Notes under the pieces: model-generated | Databases searched by the model: none | What the model was told of the DNA's origin: nothing | What the model saw: only the letters and a program-made list of their open reading frames with translations | Origin: Flavobacteria bacterium BBFL7 | GTDB taxonomy: Bacteria; Bacteroidota; Bacteroidia; Flavobacteriales; Flavobacteriaceae | Assembly: GCA_000153385.1 (NCBI GenBank) | Contig: CH672374.1 | Span: forward strand, 942,958 to 1,006,957 | DNA: 64,000 bases | Reading direction: 5' to 3' | Program-made: the position numbers and the translations under genes | Shown: positions 36,182 through 45,049 of the stretch, one piece after another | How positions within the stretch are numbered: position 1 is the stretch's first letter | Layout: every line of letters begins with the position of its first letter

Positions 36182-36874
36182 ATGAAAACACTGAAAATCT
36201 TAACCGTAGTTGCCGTTATTGCTTTAGTAGGTATATTGGCTAGTGGTATCCTTAACGTGGATTCCTTAAATATGGAGAATAATGAAATTGAAAGCGCAAT
36301 AAATGACTCTCAAAACACTGATAAGGCTCCTATTAGAAAAGGATACGACATCGGAGACACAGCCACTGACTTTAGTCTAAAAAATATAGATGGCCGCATG
36401 GTTTCTCTTAAAAATTATGAAGAAGCAAAAGGTTTCATCGTTATCTTCACTTGTAATCATTGCCCTTATTCCGTTGCATATGAAGATAGAATTATTGCTT
36501 TAGACAAAGAATTTAAAAGTCAAGGATATCCTGTCATTGCAATTAACCCTAATAATCCTGAGGCATACCCAGAAGATAGTTATGACAACATGAAGATTAG
36601 AGCAAAAGAAAAAGGATTTACATTCCCATATCTATTTGATGCAGGACAAACAATTTATCCTCAATATGGAGCCACTAAAACACCACATGTGTTTTTATTA
36701 CAAAAGGTTGATAAAAATAATATAGTTAAATATATAGGAGCGATAGACGATAATCACAAAGATGCAACTGCTATTAAAAATGATTATTTAAGAGATGCCG
36801 TTACCAATTTAATAAATGGTGAGGAAATAAAAATGACCAAAACAGTAGCGATAGGCTGCTCTATTAAAAGTTAG
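36182..36874 (+). CDS. Exported thioredoxin-family protein with CNHC site
   Basis: 230 residues. A hydrophobic N-terminus (ILTVVAVIALVGILASGIL) serves as signal anchor. The peroxiredoxin/thioredoxin-like domain starts at GDTATDFSLKNIDGRMVSLKN. The active site is FTCNHCPYSVAYEDRI (CxxC), with YPEDSYDNMKIRAKEKGFTFPYLFD and KTPHVFLL. This CNHCPYV-type subfamily is common in Bacteroidetes. It is presumably periplasmic, and its redox partner may be the upstream TlpA-like protein. Confidence 0.88.
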   Translation: MKTLKILTVVAVIALVGILASGILNVDSLNMENNEIESAINDSQNTDKAPIRKGYDIGDTATDFSLKNIDGRMVSLKNYEEAKGFIVIFTCNHCPYSVAYEDRIIALDKEFKSQGYPVIAINPNNPEAYPEDSYDNMKIRAKEKGFTFPYLFDAGQTIYPQYGATKTPHVFLLQKVDKNNIVKYIGAIDDNHKDATAIKNDYLRDAVTNLINGEEIKMTKTVAIGCSIKS

Positions 36875-36897
36875 TAGCTATAAATTTTATTGATATA

Positions 36898-36926
36898 GGA
36901 CCCGTGTTTATACATGGGTTTTCTTA
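36898..36926 (+). terminator. Probable intrinsic terminator
   Basis: ACCCGTGT / ACATGGGT stem-loop with a T-rich tail, 25 bp after the thioredoxin gene. Confidence 0.55.
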
Positions 36927-36947
36927 TTTAGTAAACTGTCAAAATCG

Positions 36948-36955
36948 TATTTTTG
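36948..36955 (+). promoter_or_regulatory. -7 promoter element of the MBL/rhodanese operon
   Basis: TATTTTTG, matching TAnnTTTG, 22 bp before the ATG at 36978. Confidence 0.5.
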
Positions 36956-36977
36956 CAAAAAGAATAGATTCCCAAAC

Positions 36978-38393
36978 ATGATTTTAGAACAACATTACAC
37001 AAAATGTCTGGCACAAGGCGCGTATTATATTGCATCTGCTGGAGAAGCTGTTATCATAGATCCTTTAAGAGAAGTACAACAATATATAGACCGTGCAGCA
37101 CAGGATAATGTGACGATTAAATATGTGTTTCTGACTCATTTTCATGCAGACTTTGTATCTGGTCATGTGGATCTAGCAGATAAAACTGGAGCCACTATTG
37201 TGTTAGGTCCAAATGCAGAGACTAGTTACGCTTTCGCGAAAGCAGAACACAGAGAAGTCTTTAAAGTAGGCGATGTTACTTTCACTCTTCTACATACTCC
37301 AGGACATACCATGGAATCTTCTTGTTATTTATTAAAGGACGAAGATGGAAAAGAGAAAGCACTATTTACTGGTGACACGCTATTTATAGGTGATGTAGGA
37401 CGACCAGACCTTGCTGCAAAATCAGATTTAAGCACAGAAGATCTAGCAGGTTATTTATATGACTCGCTACGTTCTGAAATCATGCCGCTACACGATGACA
37501 TTATTGTTTATCCGGCGCATGGTGCAGGAAGTGCGTGTGGGAAAAGCATGAGTAAAGAAACTTTTGATACGCTAGGTAATCAAAAGAAAACAAATTATGC
37601 TCTTGCGACAGATTTAAGCAAAGAAGATTTTATAAAAGAATTGACTACTGGTATCGCGCCTCCACCAGCCTATTTTCCAAAAAATGTCTGGATGAATAAA
37701 GGAGTCAATTCTAGTATTGATGAAATTATCGCGAGAGGAAATACACCTATTAACGCTGCTTCTTTTAAAGCACTAGTGGTAGATAGTGACTATTTAGTTT
37801 TAGATGTAAGGTCTCCTCAAGAATACACAGCTGGCAGTATTCCAGGTTCATGGTTCATAGGTCTGGACGGACAATTTGCACCATGGATAGGTTCATTAAT
37901 TGAAGATATAGACCAAAAAATTATTTTTATTGCTCCTGAAGGTCGAGAAGAAGAAACAGTCACCAGACTGGCTCGTGTAGGTTATGATAACGCTTTAGGA
38001 TTTCTAGATGGCGGAATAGATGCGTGGATAGAGGCTGGCTATGAGACCCAGAAAGTTAAAAATATTACCGCACAACAATTTATAGATGGTTTATCTGATC
38101 ATAGCATTTCTAATCCTATTGACTCTCGTAAACCAGGCGAATACAATACTGCCCATGTAGATGGCGTTCCATTGTACACTTTAGATAATATACATAATGA
38201 AGTTAATTCACTTGATACAAATACAACATATCATGTTTATTGTGGTGGTGGATATCGTTCAGTAATATTTGCAAGTATAGCAGCCGCAAATGGCATAAAA
38301 AATGTGGTAAATGTTGAAGGTGGCTTTGGAGCCATTAAAAAGACTAATTTAGGAACTCAAAAAATTACAGAAACACAAAGTTGTTCACTATAA
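36978..38393 (+). CDS. Persulfide dioxygenase-like MBL hydrolase fused to two rhodanese domains
   Basis: 471 residues. The MBL-fold domain (about 1-240) has HFHADFVSGH, TPGHT and FTGDTLFIGDVGRPDL. The usual His after the Asp (HADH) is Phe, as expected for a mononuclear iron persulfide dioxygenase. Rhodanese domain 1 (about 262-360) lacks the catalytic Cys (IIFIAPEGREEE), whereas domain 2 (about 365-460) has it (VYCGGGYRS). It is predicted to oxidise glutathione- or protein-bound persulfide in sulfide detoxification. Copy 9 of the palindrome encodes YAFAKAEH inside the MBL domain. It heads an operon with two more rhodaneses. Confidence 0.9.
   Translation: MILEQHYTKCLAQGAYYIASAGEAVIIDPLREVQQYIDRAAQDNVTIKYVFLTHFHADFVSGHVDLADKTGATIVLGPNAETSYAFAKAEHREVFKVGDVTFTLLHTPGHTMESSCYLLKDEDGKEKALFTGDTLFIGDVGRPDLAAKSDLSTEDLAGYLYDSLRSEIMPLHDDIIVYPAHGAGSACGKSMSKETFDTLGNQKKTNYALATDLSKEDFIKELTTGIAPPPAYFPKNVWMNKGVNSSIDEIIARGNTPINAASFKALVVDSDYLVLDVRSPQEYTAGSIPGSWFIGLDGQFAPWIGSLIEDIDQKIIFIAPEGREEETVTRLARVGYDNALGFLDGGIDAWIEAGYETQKVKNITAQQFIDGLSDHSISNPIDSRKPGEYNTAHVDGVPLYTLDNIHNEVNSLDTNTTYHVYCGGGYRSVIFASIAAANGIKNVVNVEGGFGAIKKTNLGTQKITETQSCSL
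37229..37244. repeat. Palindrome copy 9 (inside a coding sequence)
   Basis: CGCTTTCGCGAAAGCA; the 14-bp core is perfect and the last base differs. Read as Ala-Phe-Ala-Lys-Ala. Confidence 0.95.
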
Positions 38394-38394
38394 T

Positions 38395-38703
38395 ATGAAA
38401 GATATAACCAAACAAGAGTGGAAAGAACTTACTGCAAATGATGAGAATGCAGTAATAATAGATGTACGAACTGCAGATGAAGTTGCAGAAGGCATGATTC
38501 CAAATTCATTACATCACGATATTTTTAAGCCTCAAGAACTAATGGCTGCTCTTGAAAAAATGGATAAGTCAAAGAATTATTACATATACTGCCGTAGCGG
38601 TGGTCGTAGTGGTCAAGCTTGTCAAATCATGAATCAAATGGGTTTTGAAACAACTTATAATTTATTAGGTGGTTTCGGTGAATGGGATGGCGATACTGCC
38701 TAA
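38395..38703 (+). CDS. Single-domain rhodanese
   Basis: 102 residues, one rhodanese domain with active-site Cys in YIYCRSGGRSGQA and the substrate-side VIIDVRTADEVAEGMIPNSLHHDIF. Cytoplasmic sulfurtransferase. It begins 1 bp after the MBL/rhodanese gene stop, so it is co-translated with it. Confidence 0.93.
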   Translation: MKDITKQEWKELTANDENAVIIDVRTADEVAEGMIPNSLHHDIFKPQELMAALEKMDKSKNYYIYCRSGGRSGQACQIMNQMGFETTYNLLGGFGEWDGDTA

Positions 38704-38713
38704 TCTTTTAAGT

Positions 38714-39121
38714 ATGAAAAAATTAATTCTCTTGTTAGTCCTCATCATAACTTTATCTATAACTCAAAGTTGTGTTGAAGCTCAAGCTGGCACTGTAGAA
38801 ATAGTCAGTTCTGATGAAGCGGCTGCTATTATTAAAACACAATCTGCACAATTAGTAGATGTACGCAGTAAAGACCAGTTCGATGCTGGGCATATATCAG
38901 GTGCTATAAATATACCTGTAGATAGTGAAAATTTAAATGAAATTATCGCCGGTCTTAATGATAAAGAGCCTGTTCTAGTTTACTGTAATGGTGGTAGAGA
39001 AAGTGCACAATGTGCTAAGATTTTAGAAGACAAAGGATTTACTAAAATATTTGATCTCGATGGTGGTTTAAGTAAATGGACTACCAGTGGTAGAGAGGTC
39101 GTATTAAAAACTAAAGAATAA
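38714..39121 (+). CDS. Exported rhodanese (probable lipoprotein)
   Basis: 135 residues from the ATG at 38714 (MKKLILLLVLIITLSITQSC). An in-frame start 15 codons earlier would overlap the preceding gene and bury the signal. The signal ends in a lipobox-like ITQSC. Rhodanese domain: VDVRSKDQFDAGHISGAINIP and VLVYCNGGRESAQC with the catalytic Cys. It gives the operon both cytoplasmic and periplasmic sulfur-transfer capacity. It is 3 bp upstream of kdsA, with which it may share transcripts. Confidence 0.85.
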   Translation: MKKLILLLVLIITLSITQSCVEAQAGTVEIVSSDEAAAIIKTQSAQLVDVRSKDQFDAGHISGAINIPVDSENLNEIIAGLNDKEPVLVYCNGGRESAQCAKILEDKGFTKIFDLDGGLSKWTTSGREVVLKTKE

Positions 39122-39124
39122 AAA

Positions 39125-39943
39125 ATGCAATTATCTGACATTCCACAAATTAAGCATGTAGATGCTGACAATTTCTTTTTACTTGCTGGCCCATGTGCTA
39201 TAGAAGGAGAAGATATGGCATTGCGCATCGCAGAAAAAGTGGTGAAAATTACGGATGAACTGAAAATACCTTATGTTTTTAAAGGTAGCTTTAAAAAGGC
39301 GAATAGAAGTCGTATAGACAGTTTTACAGGTATAGGTGATGAGAAAGCGCTTAAAATTTTACGCAAGGTCTCTGAAACTTTTCATGTACCTACTGTTACA
39401 GATATACACGAGGTAAGTGATGCAGCAAAAGCTGCAGAATATGTTGATATCCTACAAATACCAGCCTTTCTAGTAAGACAAACTGATCTAGTAGTAGCTG
39501 CGGCACAAACTGGCAAAGTGGTAAATCTCAAGAAAGGACAATTTATGTCTCCGGAGGCTATGAAACATGCCGTTCAGAAAGTTAAGGATTCTGGTAGTGA
39601 TAAAGCATGGATTACAGATCGCGGAACGATGTTCGGTTATCAAGATATGATTGTAGACTTTAGAGGTATTCCTACGATGCGTGAGTTTGCGCCTACAGTA
39701 TTAGATGTTACACATAGTTTACAACAGCCTAATCAAACCAGTGGTGTTACAGGTGGAAGACCAGATATGATAGAAACTATTGCCCGTGCGGGAATAGTAA
39801 ACCATGTAGACGGTCTGTTTATTGAAACTCATTTTGATCCTGCAAATGCCAAAAGTGATGGAGCCAATATGTTAGACTTACAGTATTTAGAAGGCCTGTT
39901 AACTCGATTAGTAACTATCAGAAAAACAATTCAATCTTTCTAA
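39125..39943 (+). CDS. kdsA: 3-deoxy-8-phosphooctulonate synthase KdsA
   Basis: 272 residues. Motifs: FFLLAGPCAIEGED, VFKGSFKKANRSRIDSFTGIG, PTVTDIHEV, LQIPAFLVRQTDL, NLKKGQFMSPEAM, DFRGIPTMREFAPTVLDVTHSLQQPN and GLFIETHFDPANAKSDGANML. It condenses arabinose-5-phosphate with PEP for Kdo, the inner-core sugar of LPS. A terminator follows. Confidence 0.98.
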   Translation: MQLSDIPQIKHVDADNFFLLAGPCAIEGEDMALRIAEKVVKITDELKIPYVFKGSFKKANRSRIDSFTGIGDEKALKILRKVSETFHVPTVTDIHEVSDAAKAAEYVDILQIPAFLVRQTDLVVAAAQTGKVVNLKKGQFMSPEAMKHAVQKVKDSGSDKAWITDRGTMFGYQDMIVDFRGIPTMREFAPTVLDVTHSLQQPNQTSGVTGGRPDMIETIARAGIVNHVDGLFIETHFDPANAKSDGANMLDLQYLEGLLTRLVTIRKTIQSF

Positions 39944-39961
39944 AATAATTTATTGATTTTG

Positions 39962-39996
39962 AAAAGCCTGCAAATAATTAATTTGCAGGCTTTTTT
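39962..39996 (+). terminator. Intrinsic terminator of kdsA
   Basis: AAAAGCCTGCAAAT / ATTTGCAGGCTTTT hairpin with T-run. Confidence 0.9.
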
Positions 39997-40109
39997 GTTG
40001 AATTAATTATCATTTGTGAAGCAAAAGTGTTAAACATTTCCCATTCTGTAACAATGTAAAAATAGTGGAGTCCTATTTTATATACATCTAACTACTAAAA
40101 CTTTACATT

Positions 40110-40601
40110 ATGAAAAATTACATTTTTATCGCAACCTTCTTTATGGCATTTATAGGATTTGCACAGACCACCATCATGGAAGTAGATTCCTTTTCAAAAA
40201 TCAAAATTGATGCAGATGCACAAGTTGAAATCGTCTACTCACCAAAAGATCAAGTTATTTTTAATGTTAATGAAGATCAACTTAAAAACTTTACCATTTC
40301 ATCTGACAATGGCTCGTTATCAATCCAGCAAAATGGAACTGCTATATCGGGATTAAAAATACGTATCTATACTAACCAGCTTAAAGGTATGGCAGTTAAT
40401 GGTAGCGGTAATGTTACATTAACAAAGTTTAATAGCATGCAAAGTTTATATCTATCAATGAAAGGCTCTTATACTGTTAACACTGGTACCGCTAAGATCA
40501 AAAACTTTACCATATCACGTGATGCAAATAGTAAAGCAATCCATGAAAACACAGTTGAAGTTAAAGAAAGTGTAAATGGTTCTTTACTTGTAACTAACTA
40601 G
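40110..40601 (+). CDS. DUF2807-type (GIN) exported protein
   Basis: 163 residues with signal peptide MKNYIFIATFFMAFIGFAQ. The mature protein reads as a short parallel beta-helix: FSKIKIDADAQVEIVYSP, FTISSDNGSLSIQQNG, GMAVNGSGNVTLTKF, LYLSMKGSYTV. This is the pattern of the DUF2807/head-domain adhesin-like family, common in Bacteroidetes. Length is shorter than the usual 230-250 residues, so it may be a one-domain version. Function unknown. Confidence 0.75.
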   Translation: MKNYIFIATFFMAFIGFAQTTIMEVDSFSKIKIDADAQVEIVYSPKDQVIFNVNEDQLKNFTISSDNGSLSIQQNGTAISGLKIRIYTNQLKGMAVNGSGNVTLTKFNSMQSLYLSMKGSYTVNTGTAKIKNFTISRDANSKAIHENTVEVKESVNGSLLVTN

Positions 40602-40622
40602 TCATTTAAATTGATTTTTTTT

Positions 40623-40652
40623 ATAAGCCCTTTCTTAATAGAAAGGGCTTAT
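40623..40652 (+). terminator. Probable intrinsic terminator
   Basis: ATAAGCCCTTTC / GAAAGGGCTTAT, 12-bp perfect stem with a 6-nt loop, weak T-tail. Confidence 0.65.
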
Positions 40653-40711
40653 TATTTTCAATCGATTTATTTTAAACTTTGTAATACATTAGTAGTCATA
40701 AAGAAAAAATT

Positions 40712-41881
40712 ATGAGATTCCAGTTTTACTTTCTTTTTTTTATTGCTACGATCACAATCTCATGTCAGAATGAAAAAGATGATTATATTCCTACAGACCA
40801 GGTAATATTGTCTAACGCATTTGGAAATAAAATCAATTTAAACCAACTCGAAAGCTATCAAAATAATAACATTCCATCTTATATAAGATTTTCTAATCAA
40901 GGAAATGCCATAGAGAATGATAAGGCGACATTAGGTAGAATTCTTTTCTATGATACAAAACTATCTACTAATAATAGTATCTCTTGTGCCAGCTGTCACC
41001 AGCAAGAACACGCTTTTAGCGATACTAGTATAGCTAGCACTGGTGTAAATGGCACAACGTCGCGCCACAGCATGAGATTAGTTAATGTTGGATTTCAATC
41101 TGGAACTAACTTCTTCTGGAATGAACGTGTAAACTCTCTAGAAAGCCAGGTAACAGAACCCATTAAAGACCATGCTGAAATGGGTTTTAGTGGTCTCAAT
41201 GGCGCTCCAACTTTTGACGAATTATTGATTAAGTTATCTGATATAGATTATTATCAAGTCTTGTTTAATCATATTTATGGTGATGAAATAATAACCGAAG
41301 AGCGACTACAGGAATGTCTTTCTCAATTTGTATTAAGCATACAATCCTTTGACTCAAGGTATGACGACGGATTGCAATTAACAGGTAATCCAGGACCAGC
41401 TTTTCCCAATTATACTATGTCAGAAAATCGTGGGAAATTTTTATTTACTACGACTCCAGATAATGGTGGTGCTGGTTGTGTAAGCTGTCATGCTCCACCA
41501 GAGTTTGCTATTCGAGACAACATACACAATAACGGTGTTATCGCAACTATTGCTGACCCAAACATTTTTGACCATAATAATACTAGATCGCCTAGTTTGA
41601 GAGATCTCCAAAATCCAGAAGGCCTACTCAATGGACCACTCATGCACAACGGATCCTTCAGCACTTTATCAGAAATGGTAGAACATTACAATGCTATAGA
41701 TATGACCAATCAACAACTCTTAGACCCTATTTTATTCGATGGTGTTGGGCCAGATGGTCCTATAGGTCAACAATTACAACTTACAGATAATGATAAAATA
41801 GCTCTTATCAATTTTCTTAAAACACTTACCGGAAACGATATGTACACTAATCCCAAATGGAGCAACCCTTTTATAAATTAA
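40712..41881 (+). CDS. Di-haem cytochrome c peroxidase (MauG/CcpA family), lipoprotein
   Basis: 389 residues. Lipoprotein signal FYFLFFIATITISC. Two haem c attachment sites, CASCH (SCASCHQQEHAFSD, about 94) and CVSCH (GCVSCHAPPEFA), are about 155 residues apart. The typical FYDTKLSTNNSISC and LMHNGSFSTLSEMVEHY segments are present. These enzymes reduce hydrogen peroxide with electrons from c-type cytochromes outside the cytoplasm. Monocistronic. Confidence 0.93.
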   Translation: MRFQFYFLFFIATITISCQNEKDDYIPTDQVILSNAFGNKINLNQLESYQNNNIPSYIRFSNQGNAIENDKATLGRILFYDTKLSTNNSISCASCHQQEHAFSDTSIASTGVNGTTSRHSMRLVNVGFQSGTNFFWNERVNSLESQVTEPIKDHAEMGFSGLNGAPTFDELLIKLSDIDYYQVLFNHIYGDEIITEERLQECLSQFVLSIQSFDSRYDDGLQLTGNPGPAFPNYTMSENRGKFLFTTTPDNGGAGCVSCHAPPEFAIRDNIHNNGVIATIADPNIFDHNNTRSPSLRDLQNPEGLLNGPLMHNGSFSTLSEMVEHYNAIDMTNQQLLDPILFDGVGPDGPIGQQLQLTDNDKIALINFLKTLTGNDMYTNPKWSNPFIN

Positions 41882-41885
41882 GAAT

Positions 41886-42647
41886 TTAAGGAACAAGCAA
41901 GGCCTCAAAATCATGTTGTGAACCTTGAAATACATTTCCATCCACTAAGGTTTTAATGCCATCTACTGGAAAACGATCGCTATATTGCCAGAAATCCCAT
42001 GCAATACGTGGTGCATTAACTCGATTGTAATTTGCAATCCACACTCTAGGATATTCATCAAAATAAGAATCTGGCATAAGGATATCCCTGTAGAAAGCTT
42101 CACCACTATATATAATGGGTTTCACACCATAATGATCCTCAATAATTGCAATCCAATTCTTAAGACCTTTTCTTAAAGAAGCTTTATTCTGCACATTTGA
42201 AATATCTTCAATGTCTAGTACTGGCGGTAAGTCACCTTGATTTAATACAACCTGATCTATGAAAATCGCCGCTTGTTTTGCACTGTTTACATTACTCCAG
42301 TAATAATGGTAAGCACCTTTTCTAATTTTGGATTTTGTAGCACCTGTCCAGTTTTCTTTGAATCGCTTATCTTTTTCTGTTCCCACAACTGCTCTTATAA
42401 AAACAAAATCGATTTGCTTTGTACTGTCTGGATGTTAAATGACATCCCATTCAATAGCACCTTGATGATGTGACACATCTATACCATGTATAGCATATTG
42501 TTTAATATGATCACTTTTATAAACCATTGAGGCATCGTACTTATTCAAATTATAATACCAGCGATATATAGGCCTTTTATATTGGAATAATAGAATAGAT
42601 ATAATGCCAATCATTAAGAATATGAACCACCATTTTTTATAATTCAT
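41886..42647 (-). pseudogene. GH25 lysozyme-like gene interrupted by an in-frame TAA
   Basis: One frame holds a GH25 glycoside hydrolase. The N-terminal anchor is MNYKKWWFIFLMIGIISILLF, then HGIDVSHHQGAIEWDVI. A TAA (42435-42437) follows, then in the same frame HPDSTKQIDFVFIRAVVGTEKDKRF...GAYHYYWSN...PPVLDIED...PIIYSGEAFYRDI...WDFWQYSD. Without the stop the protein would be 253 residues, normal for the family. A CAA to TAA change (Gln in DVIQHPDS) explains it. The DIE motif and WQYSD survive, so the break is recent, a sequencing error, or a readthrough case. The start overlaps the DUF1801 gene by 4 bp (ATGA). Confidence 0.88.
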
Positions 42648-43012
42648 TTCTTCTTTTTATGGTTAATACGTATCTCTTTAAGTTCTAATAAGGTTTCAAT
42701 AACCATCTGATCATCAATCTCTTCTAAGGTTTCAAATCGCAATGATCGCAACATTTTTCTTCCTTCACCGGCGATCAATTTACCATGTTGATTAGTCAAT
42801 TCATTACCATAGGACATTCCTAGATCAACAAATATTTTCCTGAAATTAAAAAAACAAAACATCGTTTTATCGTCAAGATAATAAAATGGTAAATGCCATT
42901 TATATTTCAGTTGTGCCTCAGGAATAGTCGACTCTACCAGTAATTGTAGATGCAGCATTATCGAGCGATAAGGCTCTGGAGAACGGTTGATATAATCGTG
43001 TGCAGGATTCAT
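42644..43012 (-). CDS. DUF1801-type protein
   Basis: 122 residues. HDYINRSPEPYRSIMLHLQLLVESTIPEAQLKYKWHLPFYYLDDKTMFCFFNFRKIFVDLGMSYGNEL matches the YdhG/DUF1801 fold. Soluble, basic C-terminus (INHKKKK). It is translationally coupled to the GH25 gene that follows. Function unknown. Confidence 0.85.
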   Translation of the reverse strand: MNPAHDYINRSPEPYRSIMLHLQLLVESTIPEAQLKYKWHLPFYYLDDKTMFCFFNFRKIFVDLGMSYGNELTNQHGKLIAGEGRKMLRSLRFETLEEIDDQMVIETLLELKEIRINHKKKK

Positions 43013-43034
43013 GCTATAAAGCTATTTCTTTTTA

Positions 43035-43050
43035 CGCTTTCGCGAAAGCG
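43035..43050. repeat. 16-bp palindrome CGCTTTCGCGAAAGCG, copy 10 (intergenic)
   Basis: Perfect copy 23 bp upstream of the DUF1801 start. The flanks TTA/TAA extend it to 22 bp, as in copy 6. Confidence 0.97.
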
Positions 43051-43120
43051 TAATCAACACCACTTCTCTACCCTAATAAAATAATCAATAAAAAATATGA
43101 TTAATTCAGTAAAATACATT

Positions 43121-43139
43121 TACTTTGTATTTCAAAGTA
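43121..43139 (+). promoter_or_regulatory. 19-bp operator TACTTTGTATTTCAAAGTA
   Basis: Imperfect palindrome (TACTTTG and CAAAGTA arms) 8 bp before the ATG at 43148. Its exact reverse complement occurs at 45074-45092. Likely the binding site of the winged-helix regulator encoded between them (inferred). Confidence 0.6.
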
Positions 43140-43147
43140 CTTTTATT

Positions 43148-43783
43148 ATGACTAAAGATAAAGTTCTAGACGACTTAAAAGAAATCCGATCCATCATGGA
43201 CAAGTCGACACGTTTTATATCGCTTTCTGGTATGAGTGGTGTCATGGCTGGTATCTATGCACTCCTAGGAAGTGTCGTAGGCTATTTTGTTATTGAAAAG
43301 GCGCGCCGCAGTGGTTATACCGATACGTTAGACAGTTTATTAAGTACACCATGGGAGCGTAATCCATCACTTCAAATACTAGTTATTGCCGGTATTGTTT
43401 TATTTATGGCAGTTGTAACGGCCTTTTTCTTAACTAAAATTAAAGCAGCCAAATACAAGCAAAAAATATGGAATAAACAATCTATAAGATTAGTTCTTAA
43501 TTTTTTAGCGCCTCTTTCCATAGGCGGACTATTTACTCTAGCGTTGTTACAATACGGCCTCTTATTTTTAGTAGCACCAGCTATGTTAGTCTTTTATGGA
43601 ATAGCCTGTATGAACGCAGCAAAATACACTTTAGGAACCGTCAAATATCTAGGATTAAGTTGTGCTATACTAGGTCTAATTAACACACAGTTTATAGGTT
43701 ATGGATTGTACTTTTGGGCAGCCGGATTTGGGCTATGTCATATTATTTACGGAGCTGTCATGTACTATAAATATGATCGATAG
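43148..43783 (+). CDS. Multi-pass membrane protein next to a winged-helix regulator
   Basis: 211 residues from the ATG at 43148 (MTKDKVLDDLKEIRSIMDKSTRFISLSGMSGVMAGIYALLG). An upstream in-frame Met at 43097 would translate the operator and is rejected. Four or five hydrophobic helices follow (MSGVMAGIYALLGSVVGYFV, LQILVIAGIVLFMAVVTAFFL, FLAPLSIGGLFTLALLQYGLLFLVAPAMLVFYG, LGLSCAILGLINTQFIGYG). It is common in flavobacteria beside PadR/ArsR-like regulators. Role unknown; the operator suggests control by the regulator at 44660. Confidence 0.75.
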   Translation: MTKDKVLDDLKEIRSIMDKSTRFISLSGMSGVMAGIYALLGSVVGYFVIEKARRSGYTDTLDSLLSTPWERNPSLQILVIAGIVLFMAVVTAFFLTKIKAAKYKQKIWNKQSIRLVLNFLAPLSIGGLFTLALLQYGLLFLVAPAMLVFYGIACMNAAKYTLGTVKYLGLSCAILGLINTQFIGYGLYFWAAGFGLCHIIYGAVMYYKYDR

Positions 43784-43884
43784 GTTGAGTAGGTATTAGG
43801 CAAAAAAATGCGGTCTAATCTTGCACAATTAAGAACAGATTATAAAACAACAAAGTCATTAAAAATATAATTCCATTTAGAATA

Positions 43885-44637
43885 ATGAAACAAGTTTTTA
43901 AAATCACATTACTAATAGTTACATTAACTCTAATAACAACTTCATGTGATACTGAGCGCAAACCTCAAGTTGTTATCGATGAGAATACCGTTGCAGAGGA
44001 TTTTGTGATACAAGAAGATACCACGATGGTTAAAGTTTTAAGTCTTCCTGTTTACATCGATAGCACTCAATACATTTACCACCCTACAAAGTTATTAAGC
44101 AATCGAACCAAAAATGATAGCCGAAGGTTTTCAATGAGTAAAAACTCTTACGAATCAGGGAATAGTAATAGTAAATACTCTCATTATAGATTCAATGGTC
44201 AGTATGCTGGCTTTGCAGTTGAAAATATAAAAACAGGTGAAATTATTAAAATCACTGATCAAGAAATTAACTTTTCTAACGTCAAGATTTATAACAAGCT
44301 AGAGTACAATCCTAGAGTAGAATTTGTACTCTACGAAGGTCATGATCTGGATACCAACAAAGATGAAAGATTAAATTACCGTGACGTTTCAGCTTTGTTC
44401 ATTAGTAATTTAGATGGAAGTAAATTCAAGAAGCTAAGTGTTGACTTTGAACAATATTTATCATATTCCTTTCTTGTAGCAAACGATAATCTTTATTTTC
44501 AAACTGTAAAAGATTTAGATGGAGATGGAAAGTATGAAAATGATGATGAGTTTCACAATTACGTAGTGGACCTGACTAAAGAAGACAAACAAGCGATACG
44601 TTATGACACTGAACCAGCATTCAAACAGAACCAATAA
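43885..44637 (+). CDS. 250-residue lipoprotein, function unknown
   Basis: MKQVFKITLLIVTLTLITTSC gives a lipoprotein signal (Cys21). The mature part is strand-rich with calcium-loop-like acidic segments (HDLDTNKDERLNYRDVSALF, KDLDGDGKYENDDEFHNY), each resembling a DxDxDG loop, so Ca2+ binding is possible. It is in the same orientation as, and 22 bp upstream of, the winged-helix regulator. Confidence 0.75.
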   Translation: MKQVFKITLLIVTLTLITTSCDTERKPQVVIDENTVAEDFVIQEDTTMVKVLSLPVYIDSTQYIYHPTKLLSNRTKNDSRRFSMSKNSYESGNSNSKYSHYRFNGQYAGFAVENIKTGEIIKITDQEINFSNVKIYNKLEYNPRVEFVLYEGHDLDTNKDERLNYRDVSALFISNLDGSKFKKLSVDFEQYLSYSFLVANDNLYFQTVKDLDGDGKYENDDEFHNYVVDLTKEDKQAIRYDTEPAFKQNQ

Positions 44638-44659
44638 TTAAAAACCCATAACTCTCTCA

Positions 44660-44950
44660 ATGAGTCTTATTAATAAATTAAATAAAGCATTTGATCATCG
44701 CATTAGACTAGGCATTATGTCTGTTCTCGTAGTGAACGATCATGCCGATTTTAAAGAACTTAAAGAGTTGCTAGACGTTACGGATGGTAATCTTGCTAGT
44801 CATGCCAAAGCTCTTGAAAAACAAGACTATATAAGAGTTGAAAAAAGTTTTATAGGTCGTAAACCTAATACTAAATATATCGCAACAGATCTGGGCAAGC
44901 TAGAATTTAAAAAACATATCGCCGCCCTAGAAAAATTATTAGGTGGATAA
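44660..44950 (+). CDS. Winged-helix transcriptional regulator (MarR/ArsR-like)
   Basis: 96 residues, a single wHTH domain: FDHRIRLGIMSVLVVNDHADFKELKELLDVTDGNLASHAKALEKQDYIRVEKSFIGRKPNTKYIATDLGKLEF. This is the small regulator that accompanies DUF4173/DUF1361 membrane genes in flavobacteria. It sits between the two TACTTTG...CAAAGTA palindromes, so it probably represses both neighbouring units. No ligand-binding domain is present; the signal is unknown. Confidence 0.9.
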   Translation: MSLINKLNKAFDHRIRLGIMSVLVVNDHADFKELKELLDVTDGNLASHAKALEKQDYIRVEKSFIGRKPNTKYIATDLGKLEFKKHIAALEKLLGG

Positions 44951-45049
44951 CATACTTGCCTAAAATCCTATCAACGCTGTAACACAACTAATAATGAAAA
45001 AAATGAAAATCACACTGTCAATTTATTGCTCGCTCTAAGCCTATATATT

